Below are positions 8,171-18,649 of a stretch of 64,000 bases of DNA, one piece after another. A program made the translations under genes and the position numbers. Source of the stretch: Ningiella ruwaisensis (GTDB lineage Bacteria; Pseudomonadota; Gammaproteobacteria; Enterobacterales; Alteromonadaceae); the NCBI RefSeq assembly GCF_004798935.1, contig NZ_RAHT01000006.1, positions 1-64,000 of the forward strand, in the 5' to 3' direction. The notes beneath the pieces are model-generated. The model did no database searches and was not told the origin of the DNA. It saw only the letters and a list, made by a program, of their open reading frames with translations. How positions within the stretch are numbered: the first letter of the stretch is position 1; the number at the start of each line of letters is the position of its first letter.

Positions 8171-10213
8171 ATGTCATCTCGAAAGCGCCGAATTTTAACC
8201 ACCAGTGCTCTACCCTATGCAAATGGGTCGATTCACCTCGGGCATTTATTGGAGCATATTCAAACCGATATCTGGGTTCGGTTTCAGCGTTTACGAGGCC
8301 ACACCTGCTTTAGCGTATGTGCAGATGATGCTCACGGCACACCTGTCATGCTCAAAGCGCAAGAGCTTGGCATAACGCCAGAAGAAATGGTGGCGCAAAC
8401 CAGACAAGAGCATCATCAGGACTTACTGGATTTTTATGTCAATTACGACAATTACTACGTTACCCACTCTCCTGAAAACAAAGCGTTGTGCGAATTAATC
8501 TACAAGCGCTTAGATGAGAATGGCTACATTTCAAAACGGTCGATAAATCAATTGTTTGATCCGGAAAAACAAATGTTTTTACCAGATCGTTTTGTGAAAG
8601 GAACCTGTCCTAAATGCGGTGCAGAAGACCAAAACGGCGATAGCTGTGATGTTTGCGGCGCAACATACTCTCCAACGGAGCTTAAAAACCCCAAATCTGT
8701 GGTGTCAGGCGCAGAGCCTATCATGAAAGAATCGGAGCATTACTTTTTTGACCTGCCACAATTTGAAAGCATGCTCAAAGAGTGGATAAACACAGGCGCT
8801 ATTCAAAAAGAAATGGCGAATAAATTTAACGAGTGGTTTGAACAAGGGCTCCAGCAATGGGATATTAGTCGAGATGCGCCGTATTTTGGTTTTGAAATAC
8901 CGGGCGCGCCAAATAAATTCTTTTATGTATGGGTTGACGCGCCTGTTGGCTACATGGCAAGTTTTAAGAACTACTGCGATGCCAATGGGCTTGACCATGA
9001 ATTGTATTGGCAAACAGGAAATGACACAGAGCTATATCACTTTATTGGTAAAGATATTAGTTATTTTCACTGCCTGTTTTGGCCTGCCATGCTTGAGGGA
9101 GCCGGGTTTCGAAAGCCGACAAAAGTCAACATTCACGGCTTTGTTACCGTAAATGGTGCGAAAATGTCAAAATCACGCGGAACCTTCATAAAAGCGCGAA
9201 CCTATTTACAACATTTAAACCCCGAGTATCTGCGCTATTACTACGCCAGCAAGCTCAATGATAGTGTGACGGATATTGATTTAAACCTGCCCGATTTAGC
9301 ACAGAAAGTGAATGCTGATCTGGTTGGAAAAGTTGTAAATATTGCGTCACGTTGTGCAGGATTTATCACAAAAAAGTTTGATGGCAAACTTTCCAACAAT
9401 ATTGAAGATAAAGCCTTAATTAAGCAATTCCAAGAAGCAGAAGATGACATCGCCTGGTATTTTGAATCTCGTCAATATAATAAAGCAATACGCGATATTA
9501 TGGCTCTGGCAGATAAAGCCAATCAATATATCGATGCGGCAGCGCCATGGGTGACGATTAAAGATGAAAGCAAGCAGCAATATACCCACGATGTTTGTTC
9601 AATGGGCATTCACTTATTTAGAATACTCATGATTTATTTAACGCCTGTGCTACCCAAATTATCAGAACAAGCTCAGGCCTTTTTGAACGACGAGTTTAGC
9701 TGGGATGCCGCAAAAGACCTCAAGCTAGGACACGAAATTAACAAATTTAAAGCCATGATGTCTCGAGTTGAAATCGATAAGATTGATGCGATGATTGAAG
9801 CAAGCAAGGAAAATCTGAAAGAAACAAAAAGCCAGGTGGCAAATGTAGCGTCAGACAAAGGGCAGCTGGCTGAAGACCCAATCAGCGACACAATAAGTTT
9901 TGAAGATTTTGCCAAAGTCGATTTGCGCGTCGTAAAGATCGTCAATGCCGAAGCGGTCGAAAAAGCGGATAAATTAATTCGCCTGGAATTGGATTTAGGC
10001 GGCGAAACCCGTCAGGTATTTGCTGGCATTAAATCAGCTTACGACCCGTCCACACTTATTGGAAAGCACACAGTGATGGTTGCCAACCTTGCGCCGCGAA
10101 AAATGCGATTTGGGGTATCAGAGGGGATGGTGCTCGCAGCAGGGCCAGGTGGAAGTGATTTGTACATATTAAATCCGGATGATGGCGCACAGCCGGGAAT
10201 GCGGGTTAAGTAA
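8171..10213 (+). CDS. metG: Methionyl-tRNA synthetase
   Basis: 680 residues, nearly the E. coli length (677). The class I HIGH-type motif is in [12 protein letters not shown] (residues about 18-29) and KMSKS is in [11 protein letters not shown] (about 333). The zinc knuckle carries two CxxC pairs (CPKCG and CDVCG, about 146-162). The C-terminal tRNA-binding domain (about 577-680, [15 protein letters not shown] onward) is present, so this is the dimeric long form. It charges tRNA-Met for translation. AAGG lies 12 bases before the ATG. Confidence 0.98.
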   Translation: MSSRKRRILTTSALPYANGSIHLGHLLEHIQTDIWVRFQRLRGHTCFSVCADDAHGTPVMLKAQELGITPEEMVAQTRQEHHQDLLDFYVNYDNYYVTHSPENKALCELIYKRLDENGYISKRSINQLFDPEKQMFLPDRFVKGTCPKCGAEDQNGDSCDVCGATYSPTELKNPKSVVSGAEPIMKESEHYFFDLPQFESMLKEWINTGAIQKEMANKFNEWFEQGLQQWDISRDAPYFGFEIPGAPNKFFYVWVDAPVGYMASFKNYCDANGLDHELYWQTGNDTELYHFIGKDISYFHCLFWPAMLEGAGFRKPTKVNIHGFVTVNGAKMSKSRGTFIKARTYLQHLNPEYLRYYYASKLNDSVTDIDLNLPDLAQKVNADLVGKVVNIASRCAGFITKKFDGKLSNNIEDKALIKQFQEAEDDIAWYFESRQYNKAIRDIMALADKANQYIDAAAPWVTIKDESKQQYTHDVCSMGIHLFRILMIYLTPVLPKLSEQAQAFLNDEFSWDAAKDLKLGHEINKFKAMMSRVEIDKIDAMIEASKENLKETKSQVANVASDKGQLAEDPISDTISFEDFAKVDLRVVKIVNAEAVEKADKLIRLELDLGGETRQVFAGIKSAYDPSTLIGKHTVMVANLAPRKMRFGVSEGMVLAAGPGGSDLYILNPDDGAQPGMRVK

Positions 10214-10272
10214 CTATAGTCATATCTCAAACTCATCCTCGCCAAGATATCGCCAGATTGGACATCAATATG

Positions 10273-11049
10273 TTACAGATCAGGCTTATCCTGCGTTTGA
10301 GTGCGATAAAACGAGCGAATACTTGCCCCTGCCGCACTTGAGCTGAACTTGGGATTAAGTTTCCATTTGGGTTTAATGGGCGACAGCGGGACTTCGCGCT
10401 TTCTCGCGACAATGACGTACATCCCTGAAAACCAAGGTAAATAGCGCTTACACCATTTTTGAATACGGCTTCGCTGATTTAGTCGCTTTCGCATAAATAA
10501 TGCCGAATATACTACCTGCTCCTGCTGTATAATTTCAAAGTCCAATAACTGCAACCAATCTTTGATACGCGCAGCAGTAAAAAATCGCCCTTCATGAAGC
10601 AGGTTGTTGCGATTTATGGGTAAATACTTCATAACGCCAGCAAGGCTAAAAGGATTGAAGCCCGCAATAATGACATGACCATTCGCCGTTATCGCTCTGT
10701 CTATTTCACGGATTATCTGATGAGGATCTTGCGCAAAATCGAGCTCCGCTGCCAACAAAAAAGCATCTACGCTATTATTTTGTAGCGGCAACTTACAAGA
10801 TTCAGATTTAACATTGGCTTGTTCTATGATGGTTTGAGCAAAACAAAACTGATCTCTGATAGGGCACGCTTTTGTGTTAATTTGTGAACTTAAATTACCA
10901 AGCTTAACAAAGTAGTAACCAAATACTCGCTCTAAAATGGGTTTAAGTGCAACTTCAAGCTCTCGTTTCACATTCGCGCCCTGGCTTAAGGCCAGCCATT
11001 TTTCGGGATATTTAGGGCGAGTGTGGCTACGCGCTTCACGCATTAACAA
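10273..11049 (-). CDS. SAM-dependent methyltransferase, YafS-like (gloB neighbour)
   Basis: 258 residues with a class I methyltransferase core in its middle part: SVDAFLLAAELDFAQDPHQIIREIDRAI corresponds to the motif IV/post-motif region, and GHVIIAGFNPFSL to motif V-like strands. A classical GxGxG motif I is not evident in the N-terminal part. It is divergent from gloB, the same partnership as E. coli yafS-gloB, which supports the assignment. The start is TTG at 11049, chosen because AGGAG lies 6 bases upstream; the ATG two codons later would be too far. Substrate unknown. Confidence 0.75.
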   Translation of the reverse strand: MLMREARSHTRPKYPEKWLALSQGANVKRELEVALKPILERVFGYYFVKLGNLSSQINTKACPIRDQFCFAQTIIEQANVKSESCKLPLQNNSVDAFLLAAELDFAQDPHQIIREIDRAITANGHVIIAGFNPFSLAGVMKYLPINRNNLLHEGRFFTAARIKDWLQLLDFEIIQQEQVVYSALFMRKRLNQRSRIQKWCKRYLPWFSGMYVIVARKREVPLSPIKPKWKLNPKFSSSAAGASIRSFYRTQTQDKPDL

Positions 11050-11173
11050 CTTAAGCTCCTAAGGTTGATACTCAATATGACTTATCTTAAACGATATGCA
11101 CTTGCATGAGTGAGGAATAATCCCTAAAGTTATCGCAACTAAACGAAAGGTCAACACATTTCGCGAGGCAAAA

Positions 11174-11974
11174 ATGAGCTCAGCACTACATATTACCGCT
11201 ATCAAGGCCTTTACTGACAACTATATCTGGTGTATTCACAATGATACACACGCGGCGGTTGTTGACCCAGGTAATGCCGCGCCCGTGTTGCAATTTCTTA
11301 AAAATAATTCGCTTGTATTGAGTGACATTTTAATAACGCATCATCACTATGATCACACTGGTGGTGTGTTGGATTTAAAAGATGCGTGTCAATCGGTACA
11401 TGTCCTTGGTCCAGTGAACGATAAAATTCTTGGCGTAAACACACGCTTGGTAGAAGGCGATAAGATAAGCATTTTAAATGACTTAGTCAGTTTTGAAGTG
11501 CTTGAGACCCCTGGTCACACGCTCGATCACATTGCCTTTTTCAACGGACAATGGCTTTTTTGCGGTGACACACTTTTTTCAGCTGGCTGTGGACGCATGT
11601 TTGAAGGCACGCCTGATGTGTTTTTAGCTTCTTTGGACAAATTGTCTGCCTTACCCGGTCATTTAAAGGTGTATTGCACCCACGAATATACGCTAGCTAA
11701 TCTTAAATTCGCTCGTTTTTTGCTACCGCACGATAAGGCGCTGGCCGAGTATGAAACTTGGGCGAAGGCTGAAAGAGCTGAAAATAGGATAACGCTGCCC
11801 TCCACTATTGAACAACAGCGCGAAATTAATCCTTTTTTACAGTGTCATAAAAGGTCATTTCAAGCGAGTGTGGCAGAAAAATTGCAAAGCCAAAGAATAC
11901 AGATAACATTGCAAAATGAGAATGCGATAAGCACCTTTGCGGCAATACGCGCCGCTAAAGACAATTTTGCTTAA
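11174..11974 (+). CDS. gloB: Hydroxyacylglutathione hydrolase (glyoxalase II)
   Basis: 266 residues of the metallo-beta-lactamase fold. The metal motif THHHYDHTGG (about residues 56-65), then GHTLDHIAF, LFCGDTLFSAGCGR and CTHEYTLANL, is the full glyoxalase II signature. It hydrolyses S-lactoylglutathione to lactate and glutathione, finishing methylglyoxal detoxification in the cytoplasm. GAGG stands 5 bases before the ATG. It is divergent from the YafS-like methyltransferase and precedes mltD, the usual gammaproteobacterial order. Confidence 0.95.
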   Translation: MSSALHITAIKAFTDNYIWCIHNDTHAAVVDPGNAAPVLQFLKNNSLVLSDILITHHHYDHTGGVLDLKDACQSVHVLGPVNDKILGVNTRLVEGDKISILNDLVSFEVLETPGHTLDHIAFFNGQWLFCGDTLFSAGCGRMFEGTPDVFLASLDKLSALPGHLKVYCTHEYTLANLKFARFLLPHDKALAEYETWAKAERAENRITLPSTIEQQREINPFLQCHKRSFQASVAEKLQSQRIQITLQNENAISTFAAIRAAKDNFA

Positions 11975-12086
11975 CGAATGTCTGAGTATTACGTATGATT
12001 GCCTGCCACTATGCCGACATTGTTGAGGCAAAACGTTTGAGCACATCGTTTCAAAAAATATTAGCAATAAAATAATATAAGGTCTT

Positions 12087-13787
12087 ATGAAGTTTTCCTA
12101 TAAAAAATTCAATCACTTATGCGCAATGATTTTTCTCTCAGTTCTACTCGGCGCATGCTCTGTTACCAGTAATACAGATAAAAATGCCAAGTTGAATAGT
12201 TTAGAGAATAAAGCACTAATCATCTGCAGTGATATTCACGAAAACGCCGAGGATGAAAATAAGTTAGACGATGAAGCCTGCGTTGCAGCACAAGACGGTG
12301 TAAGTCCCGTTATCCACCCTAAAACGAAACCGACAACCGTTAGCTTGCCAAAGGCCAAAAAAGGCGAAAATCTGGTTTATGATAATTTATGGCATTACAT
12401 CGGAGACCATCTCTCATTAAAAGTGCCCGCAGACCAGGCTCGAATCAACAAACATAAAAAATGGTTTTTAAAGCATCCCAATTATATGGAAGTGGTGTCA
12501 GCTCGTGCAGAGCCTTTTCTGTTTTATATTGTTCAGGAGCTAAAAGCGCACGATATGCCGCTTGACATTGCACTTCTGCCTATCGTTGAGAGCTCTTTTG
12601 ATGCTTTGGCATACTCACCGGGTAAAGCGGCAGGCATATGGCAATTTATTCCCTCTACCGGCAAAAATCACGGCATGGCGCAAAACTGGTGGTACGATGG
12701 CCGAAGGGACGTAATCGCCTCCACTCAAGGCGCAATTGAATATTTGAAACGCCTTCATAAAATGTTTGATGGAAACTGGATGCACGCACTTGCTGCCTAT
12801 AACAGTGGTGAAGGACGTGTTCAACGAGCGATACGAAAAAACAAACGGAATGGGAAACCCACAGACTTTTGGTCCCTGGATCTGCCCAGAGAAACGCGTG
12901 CTTATGTTCCAAAGCTGCTAGCGCTTGCTGAAATATTGCGCAACAAAGATAATTATAATTTTGTCTGGCCCGAAATTGACAATATTGAAGTTATCCAAAT
13001 CGTTGATATTGGTGGGCAACTAGATTTGTCGGTTGCAGCTGACTTGGCTGGTTTAAGTGTAGATGAACTTAAAACCTTAAATCCCGGTTTTAAACATTTT
13101 GCAACCGCGCCCGACGGCCCTCATTACCTGGTCTTGCCCTCAAACAAGGTAGGCGATTTTAGTTTGGCTTTAAGTCAACTTCCTGACACTAAGCGTTTAA
13201 ACTGGGCCAGACATGAAATTAAATCAGGTGACAGCATTGGTGAAATTGCGCTTGCCTATAACACCTCGGTTAATGTAATAAAGCGCGTAAACAACATGCG
13301 CTCCAACACCATTTATGCTGGCGATCATTTATTGGTGCCAATTTCGGTATCTCAATTGGACGATTTATCTATTGACCAGCAGCAACTAGCAAGCATACAG
13401 CTTGACGCCATAAACCGCGATGCAATCAATAACGTAGAACAAAACACTCGTATTTATCACACCATATCCTCCGGTGACACTCTATGGGACATTTCACGAG
13501 CGTACAATGTAAGTATCGAAGACATTACTTCATGGAACAAGATTAAACGCTCTGAGACCTTAAAACTGGGCTCAAAGCTTGCACTTTACACAAGCTTGAT
13601 ATCTGATGAGCCGGATGCGGCAAAAAGCGTGGTCAATTACAAAGTGAAATCCGGCGATTCATTATCAGTCATTGCCCAACGCTTTAGTGTAAGAGTTCGC
13701 GATATTATGCGATGGAACGGGATTTCCAAAAATGACTATTTGCAGATAGGACAAGAGCTGCGTTTATTTTTGCTACAACGCAGCTAA
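12087..13787 (+). CDS. mltD: Membrane-bound lytic murein transglycosylase D
   Basis: 566 residues. The N-terminus is a lipoprotein signal with a lipobox-like LLGAC (Cys about 24). The SLT domain (about 145-260) has the catalytic Glu in PIVESSFDALAYSPGKAAG and then IWQFIPSTG. Three C-terminal LysM peptidoglycan-binding repeats follow at about 373-416, 456-500 and 518-562, each starting with an SGDS/SGDT turn. The enzyme cleaves glycan strands to 1,6-anhydromuropeptides at the cell envelope. E. coli MltD has two LysM units, so the third is an extra copy. AAGG lies 5 bases before the ATG. Confidence 0.94.
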   Translation: MKFSYKKFNHLCAMIFLSVLLGACSVTSNTDKNAKLNSLENKALIICSDIHENAEDENKLDDEACVAAQDGVSPVIHPKTKPTTVSLPKAKKGENLVYDNLWHYIGDHLSLKVPADQARINKHKKWFLKHPNYMEVVSARAEPFLFYIVQELKAHDMPLDIALLPIVESSFDALAYSPGKAAGIWQFIPSTGKNHGMAQNWWYDGRRDVIASTQGAIEYLKRLHKMFDGNWMHALAAYNSGEGRVQRAIRKNKRNGKPTDFWSLDLPRETRAYVPKLLALAEILRNKDNYNFVWPEIDNIEVIQIVDIGGQLDLSVAADLAGLSVDELKTLNPGFKHFATAPDGPHYLVLPSNKVGDFSLALSQLPDTKRLNWARHEIKSGDSIGEIALAYNTSVNVIKRVNNMRSNTIYAGDHLLVPISVSQLDDLSIDQQQLASIQLDAINRDAINNVEQNTRIYHTISSGDTLWDISRAYNVSIEDITSWNKIKRSETLKLGSKLALYTSLISDEPDAAKSVVNYKVKSGDSLSVIAQRFSVRVRDIMRWNGISKNDYLQIGQELRLFLLQRS

Positions 13788-13820
13788 ACGCGATTATAGC
13801 TTGCTTACATATTACTTAAG

Positions 13821-15227
13821 TCAAGCTTTGCGCCAAACGGTACCCTCTGGTCCATCTTCAAGCACCACACCTAAGCTCGTGAGTTCATCGCGAGCTGCAT
13901 CCGCGCTTGCCCAATCTTTATCTTTGCGAGCTTGATTGCGTTTTTGGATTAGCATCTCTACCTGAGCTGCAAATTCATCATTACCGGGCTGGGCATTTCC
14001 TTGCAAATAATCATTTGGCTCAGACTGCAGTATGCCTAAGATATCCCCGAGCTTTTTAAGGACTCCCGCTAAATCCTTTGCTTGCTCAGAAGATTTGTCA
14101 TGTTTGTTAAGCTCTTTTGCCACATCAAAGAGCACCGAAAATGCAATGGGCATATTAAAGTCGTCGTTCATGGCGTCTTCAAATCGTTTTAAATATGCGC
14201 TTTCACTTAGTGACACAGTCATATTTGCTTCGACGTCTCGCAGTGCAGTATACAAGCGTTCCAGTGCGCTTCGGGCTTGATTTATGTTCTCTTGCGAATA
14301 GCTTAACTGACTACGATAGTGGGCGCTCATCAAGAAAAATCGCAAGGTTTCAGGATCGTGTTTGGCCAATACATCTCTAAGCGTAAAGAAATTGCCTAAA
14401 GACTTGGACATTTTTTCGTTGTCTACCTGCACCATGCCGGTATGCATCCATGTGTTGACATACTTTGTGTCAAATGCACAGCATGACTGAGCAACTTCAT
14501 TTTCATGGTGAGGAAAAATGAGATCGGAACCGCCTCCATGAATATCAAAATGCTCGCCCAGATGCTTGTGATTCATAGCAGAACACTCAATGTGCCATCC
14601 TGGACGCCCTTCTCCCCATGGGCTTTGCCAACTCGGTTCTGATGGTTTCGCTGCTTTCCAAAGCACAAAGTCCAGTGGATCCTGCTTATCGGATGTGGTT
14701 TGGACACGAATACCCGCTTCTAATTGAGATAAATCCTGTTTTGACAGTTCGCCATAGCGGTCGAATGCGCTCACATCAAACAATACGTCTTTATTTTGCT
14801 TTTCACTATCAGGCACGTACGCATAACCTTTATCTATCAGCCGCTGGATTACGTCAATAATCTCATCCATATGCTGAGTTACTCTCGGTTCAACATCTGG
14901 CTCAACAAGATTAAGTGCGGCAAAATCTTCATGCATCATTTTGATGGTGCGTTCGGTCAGTTCGCTGTGCGTTTCTTTGTTTTCATTCGCTCGCTGAATA
15001 ATTTTATCGTCAACGTCGGTTATATTGCGCACATATTTAAGGTCGTAGCCTAAATGCCGCAAATAACGGGCAATTATGTCGAAACTTAGATAGGTTCGAG
15101 CGTGCCCCATGTGGCAAAGGTCATATACTGTGATCCCACACACATACATCCCCACTTTGTTGTCGTTAAGTGGCTTGAAGACTTCTTTTTTACGAGTGAG
15201 AGTGTTGTATATTTTAAGCTCAGACAT
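13821..15227 (-). CDS. cysS: Cysteinyl-tRNA synthetase
   Basis: 468 residues (E. coli 461). Zinc ligand and HIGH region in [19 protein letters not shown] (about 28-46), the [13 protein letters not shown] zinc-site segment (about 235), and KMSKS in [11 protein letters not shown] (about 270) are all intact. It charges tRNA-Cys. It is divergent from ppiB across 191 bp, an arrangement also known from E. coli (cysS-ppiB-lpxH). Confidence 0.97.
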   Translation of the reverse strand: MSELKIYNTLTRKKEVFKPLNDNKVGMYVCGITVYDLCHMGHARTYLSFDIIARYLRHLGYDLKYVRNITDVDDKIIQRANENKETHSELTERTIKMMHEDFAALNLVEPDVEPRVTQHMDEIIDVIQRLIDKGYAYVPDSEKQNKDVLFDVSAFDRYGELSKQDLSQLEAGIRVQTTSDKQDPLDFVLWKAAKPSEPSWQSPWGEGRPGWHIECSAMNHKHLGEHFDIHGGGSDLIFPHHENEVAQSCCAFDTKYVNTWMHTGMVQVDNEKMSKSLGNFFTLRDVLAKHDPETLRFFLMSAHYRSQLSYSQENINQARSALERLYTALRDVEANMTVSLSESAYLKRFEDAMNDDFNMPIAFSVLFDVAKELNKHDKSSEQAKDLAGVLKKLGDILGILQSEPNDYLQGNAQPGNDEFAAQVEMLIQKRNQARKDKDWASADAARDELTSLGVVLEDGPEGTVWRKA

Positions 15228-15418
15228 GCTTATTTTTTATTCTGTGTTAAGTAAATTTGTGTGAATTCTAGCATCAGGCAAGGCTTTTAAGCTACCATTG
15301 GCGTCTATTTTTAGCGGCTTTTGCGTCGGCAGGTGCATTGAACGCATTAACATGATCCTCAAATGTGCGGCTTTAGCACATGTTTACTGTTTACACTTAA
15401 AAAGGTAATTAAACAATT

Positions 15419-15913
15419 ATGGTTATTTTAGAAACAAACTTTGGCGATATTTCACTTAAACTTTTTGAAGACAAAGCACCGAAAACAGCAGAAAACTTTA
15501 AGCAGTATGTAAAAGATGGTTTTTATAACAACACGATTTTTCACCGAGTAATTGGCAACTTTATGATTCAAGGCGGTGGATTTGAGCCTGGAATGCAGCA
15601 AAAATCAACTCGCGATCCAATCGAAAATGAAGCAGACAATGGCTTGAGCAACAAAGTGGGTACGGTAGCTATGGCTCGGACAAACGACCCACATTCTGCA
15701 ACCGCTCAGTTTTTTATTAACGTAAAAGATAACGATTTTCTGGATTTTAGTGCACCTAATGCGCATGGCTATGGTTACTGTGTATTTGCTGAAGTGACTG
15801 ACGGCATGGATGTGGTTGAAAAAATCAAAGGGGTTGAAACCGGCAATTCAGGATTTCATCAAGATGTACCTGTTGAAGACGTTATCATTAAATCGGCGCG
15901 CATCGACGAGTAA
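15419..15913 (+). CDS. ppiB: Peptidyl-prolyl cis-trans isomerase B (cyclophilin)
   Basis: 164 residues, the same length as E. coli PpiB, with no signal peptide and hence cytoplasmic. The cyclophilin signature [15 protein letters not shown] (about 41-55) with the catalytic Arg, and then [19 protein letters not shown], are present. It accelerates proline isomerisation in folding proteins. lpxH starts six bases after its stop, so the two are probably cotranscribed. Confidence 0.96.
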   Translation: MVILETNFGDISLKLFEDKAPKTAENFKQYVKDGFYNNTIFHRVIGNFMIQGGGFEPGMQQKSTRDPIENEADNGLSNKVGTVAMARTNDPHSATAQFFINVKDNDFLDFSAPNAHGYGYCVFAEVTDGMDVVEKIKGVETGNSGFHQDVPVEDVIIKSARIDE

Positions 15914-15918
15914 AACTT

Positions 15919-16647
15919 GTGTCATCATCTATCACCTTTTTTATATCTGATTTGCACCTAAGCGCCCAGCGGCCAGACATCACGGCCTGCTTTGATAACT
16001 TTATGCAAAATGAGGCGCCTCAAGCCGAGGCGCTTTACATACTAGGCGATCTATTTGAGGTGTGGATAGGTGATGACGATATCACTGATTTTAGTGAACA
16101 TATTGCAAATACCATTGCGCAGGTTGCCAATAAGTTACCGGTCTATTTTATTCATGGAAACCGCGATTTCGCGATCCGAGAAGGCTTTGCCAAGCGTTGT
16201 GGTATGCAGCTTTTACCCGAACAAGCTGTCATCGATTTATACGGGCGTAAAACACTAATCAGTCATGGTGATGAGCTTTGTACGCGCGACAAGGCTTACA
16301 TGAAATTCCGAAAAAAAGCGCGCGGATGGTGGTGGCCAAAATTAATGTTAGCCCTTCCATTGTCATGGCGCAGACGCATAGCGGAAAATGGCCGTAAAAC
16401 CAGTCAAAATAATCAAAAAGTGCTTACCGCTGACATTATGGATGTGACTCCCTCAGAGGTTGACGCAGCAATGCGCCGATTTGAAGTCGATTACTTTATT
16501 CACGGCCACACGCATCGGCCAAACATTCATCGTTTCAACTTGGATGGGCGGGCAAGACAACGAATCGTGCTTGGCGATTGGTACGACCAAGGTTCTATTT
16601 TGCGCGCAAGTCCGGATGAACTCAGTCTTGAAGTGCGTCCTTTCTGA
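15919..16647 (+). CDS. lpxH: UDP-2,3-diacylglucosamine diphosphatase
   Basis: 242 residues of the calcineurin-like phosphoesterase fold. The metal ligands are in ISDLHLS, LGDLFEVWIGDDD, HGNRDF, SHGDELC and HGHTHRP, in family order. It hydrolyses UDP-2,3-diacylglucosamine to lipid X in lipid A synthesis on the inner membrane face. The start is GTG, close behind ppiB, which suggests coupled transcription. Confidence 0.95.
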   Translation: MSSSITFFISDLHLSAQRPDITACFDNFMQNEAPQAEALYILGDLFEVWIGDDDITDFSEHIANTIAQVANKLPVYFIHGNRDFAIREGFAKRCGMQLLPEQAVIDLYGRKTLISHGDELCTRDKAYMKFRKKARGWWWPKLMLALPLSWRRRIAENGRKTSQNNQKVLTADIMDVTPSEVDAAMRRFEVDYFIHGHTHRPNIHRFNLDGRARQRIVLGDWYDQGSILRASPDELSLEVRPF

Positions 16648-16806
16648 GTGAATCATCAATTTGCACTTGGCACTGACACATAAATGGTGAATAATTGCGC
16701 GAAAGTATTTAAAAAAGGGTAAAGTCAAGACTCCTGTAAGGACCTTTGTGTAGACTTTGCTACATTCATTGCTAAATTCAGCTACCTTTTTGAAAAGGAC
16801 TTTCGC

Positions 16807-17697
16807 GTGTTTAATCGCAGCATAAAGTATCTAATATTGCTCTGCATCAATATCATCGTATTGGTGGTGTATTATGTAAATCAGACGCCGTCTGAAGAGG
16901 GTATTTTTGATACGCAATTTGTCATTAATCTGTTGGAAGAACGGGACGAACTCCAAGAAGAACTCATCGATATTCAAATTCAGATGCGCGATAATCAACG
17001 CCAGGTGAATATCGTAGAAGGTGTATTGGAAGAGACACAGAGACTGCTGACTGACAGTACTGAAAACTTACGTCAATGTGAAGTCGCTCGCCTCGATGCC
17101 ATTGCACTTGCGAATGAACAAGCTGCCCAGCTTGATGCCAGAGTCAATACCTATGCCAATAATAATGCTGCCAGCGCATCTAATTGCAACGCGCAAAGCG
17201 CGAAATTAAGAGTTGCCCGTCAGGAACTAGCATCTGCCACCGCCCAGTTAGATACCCTCAGGGCAGAAAAAAAGGAACTGGAAAGTCTGGTTGAACAAAC
17301 ATCGGATTCTCCTGATACCGAGCAACTGATCGATGAAATAGAAAAGCTCAAAGCTGAAAATGCACAACTTAAATCGGATATTGAAAACCCTATCTACTTG
17401 AAGTCGGTTTATATTTCAGGTCGCAAATGTGAAAAGCCCGACTTTGACGAATTGGTTTGCCTCAAAGAAATTATGGTACGGCCAAAATTCAGTAAAGCTC
17501 CCACGACCAATGTAATGGTGCGTGTTTACAGCCCAGACGATCGACTTATCGCAAGAAGTAGCTTTAGTTCGGATCGCGCTCAGCTATATCGCTTTGAGCT
17601 AGGACGCGGGCGAGAATTGTTGGCAGGTGAATATTATGCAACTTTTGAAGTGGAAGACGAACTACTTAACTCCGGCCCTCATTTAATCAAGCAGTAG
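16807..17697 (+). CDS. Membrane-anchored coiled-coil protein of unknown function
   Basis: 296 residues from a GTG with AAGGA 8-9 bases upstream. One N-terminal membrane segment (about 7-24) is followed by a long coiled coil (about 45-185, rich in ERDELQEELIDIQIQMR-type heptads). A compact C-terminal domain (about 190-296) contains two Cys (GRKCEKP, ELVCLKEI). The layout predicts an inner-membrane anchor with a periplasmic rod and a beta-rich tip. I do not recognise the family. It lies between lpxH and the convergent miaE. Confidence 0.7.
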   Translation: MFNRSIKYLILLCINIIVLVVYYVNQTPSEEGIFDTQFVINLLEERDELQEELIDIQIQMRDNQRQVNIVEGVLEETQRLLTDSTENLRQCEVARLDAIALANEQAAQLDARVNTYANNNAASASNCNAQSAKLRVARQELASATAQLDTLRAEKKELESLVEQTSDSPDTEQLIDEIEKLKAENAQLKSDIENPIYLKSVYISGRKCEKPDFDELVCLKEIMVRPKFSKAPTTNVMVRVYSPDDRLIARSSFSSDRAQLYRFELGRGRELLAGEYYATFEVEDELLNSGPHLIKQ

Positions 17698-17706
17698 TTT
17701 TCGCAT

Positions 17707-18573
17707 TCACGAAACCTGACTCAATTCCTCGTTCAAATTTACACGGCCTTGGATCGGCGCACCTGAATGAAATTTAAAATCTTTATCGGGTGAAAGAATC
17801 AAATCAGCTTCTTCTAAAGACAAGAATTGGACGCGCGATTCAAACGCCGCTAAAGCCTGCTCTTCATTTTTGTATTTGCCATTGTCTTTGCCTTGTGCGT
17901 TTTTAAAATCCTCAAGAACAATACTTTTTGCAAGGCTCAAATAATCTTCAAAATGTCTCGCTTCAGAGCGCAACAGGGAGATGTAAAAATCAGCCAGTGG
18001 CTTATCTAAATGAGGGGCAATGGCGGCAAAACGTTCGCAAGAACGCGCTTCAATTAAGGCGCCGCAGATCAGCTTATCAATGAGCGCGGCAGGTTCGTGC
18101 GTGCGCACGTGCTTTAATAGGCCTCTGGCATAGCGAGACGAGCTGATATTCTCATACTCAATATTATAGGCCTGCATCATTTCAAGCACTTGAAAAAAGT
18201 GATGTAGCTCTTCTTTAATCAGCAAAACCATTTTATTTATTAGTTCTTGACCATGCGCACTGCCCGCTTTGGGGATCATTGTTTTGGATAAGCGCTGCGC
18301 ATTTTTCAAGTCTCGCCAGTCGCCTTCCTTTCGATACGCAAAATGCTCAAAGGGCGCAAGCCACTCAAGTAGCGCGCTGGCGCTTTGTTCATCAACCGCA
18401 TATCGACGAATCAAAAACATGGCGCTTTGCGCAGCTTTTAGCTCGCAAATTAAATGATCGGTTAACAGCACCGAAAGGTGCTCGGGCTTTTTCGCTTCAT
18501 TAATCCATGTTTTTGGAGTTTCGCATTTTAAAAACGCATGCACGGGTGCAAGCAATTCAGTATTGTCGATCAT
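17707..18573 (-). CDS. miaE: tRNA-(ms2io6A37) hydroxylase
   Basis: 288 residues, somewhat longer than Salmonella MiaE (about 270). The non-haem diiron ligands lie in DHLICELKAAQS, KEELHHFFQVLEMM, IEARSCERFAAI and RSEARHFEDYL, the ferritin-like four-helix pattern of MiaE. It hydroxylates the 2-methylthio-N6-isopentenyl modification at A37 of tRNAs reading U-starting codons, and needs oxygen. E. coli lacks this gene. It is convergent with the coiled-coil gene. Confidence 0.93.
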   Translation of the reverse strand: MIDNTELLAPVHAFLKCETPKTWINEAKKPEHLSVLLTDHLICELKAAQSAMFLIRRYAVDEQSASALLEWLAPFEHFAYRKEGDWRDLKNAQRLSKTMIPKAGSAHGQELINKMVLLIKEELHHFFQVLEMMQAYNIEYENISSSRYARGLLKHVRTHEPAALIDKLICGALIEARSCERFAAIAPHLDKPLADFYISLLRSEARHFEDYLSLAKSIVLEDFKNAQGKDNGKYKNEEQALAAFESRVQFLSLEEADLILSPDKDFKFHSGAPIQGRVNLNEELSQVS

Positions 18574-18649
18574 ATTGTCTGCGTCTTGTTCGCGTCATAT
18601 TAGCTTTAATCAATAATAACAAAATGGCGCTCCCACATGAATAAAAACT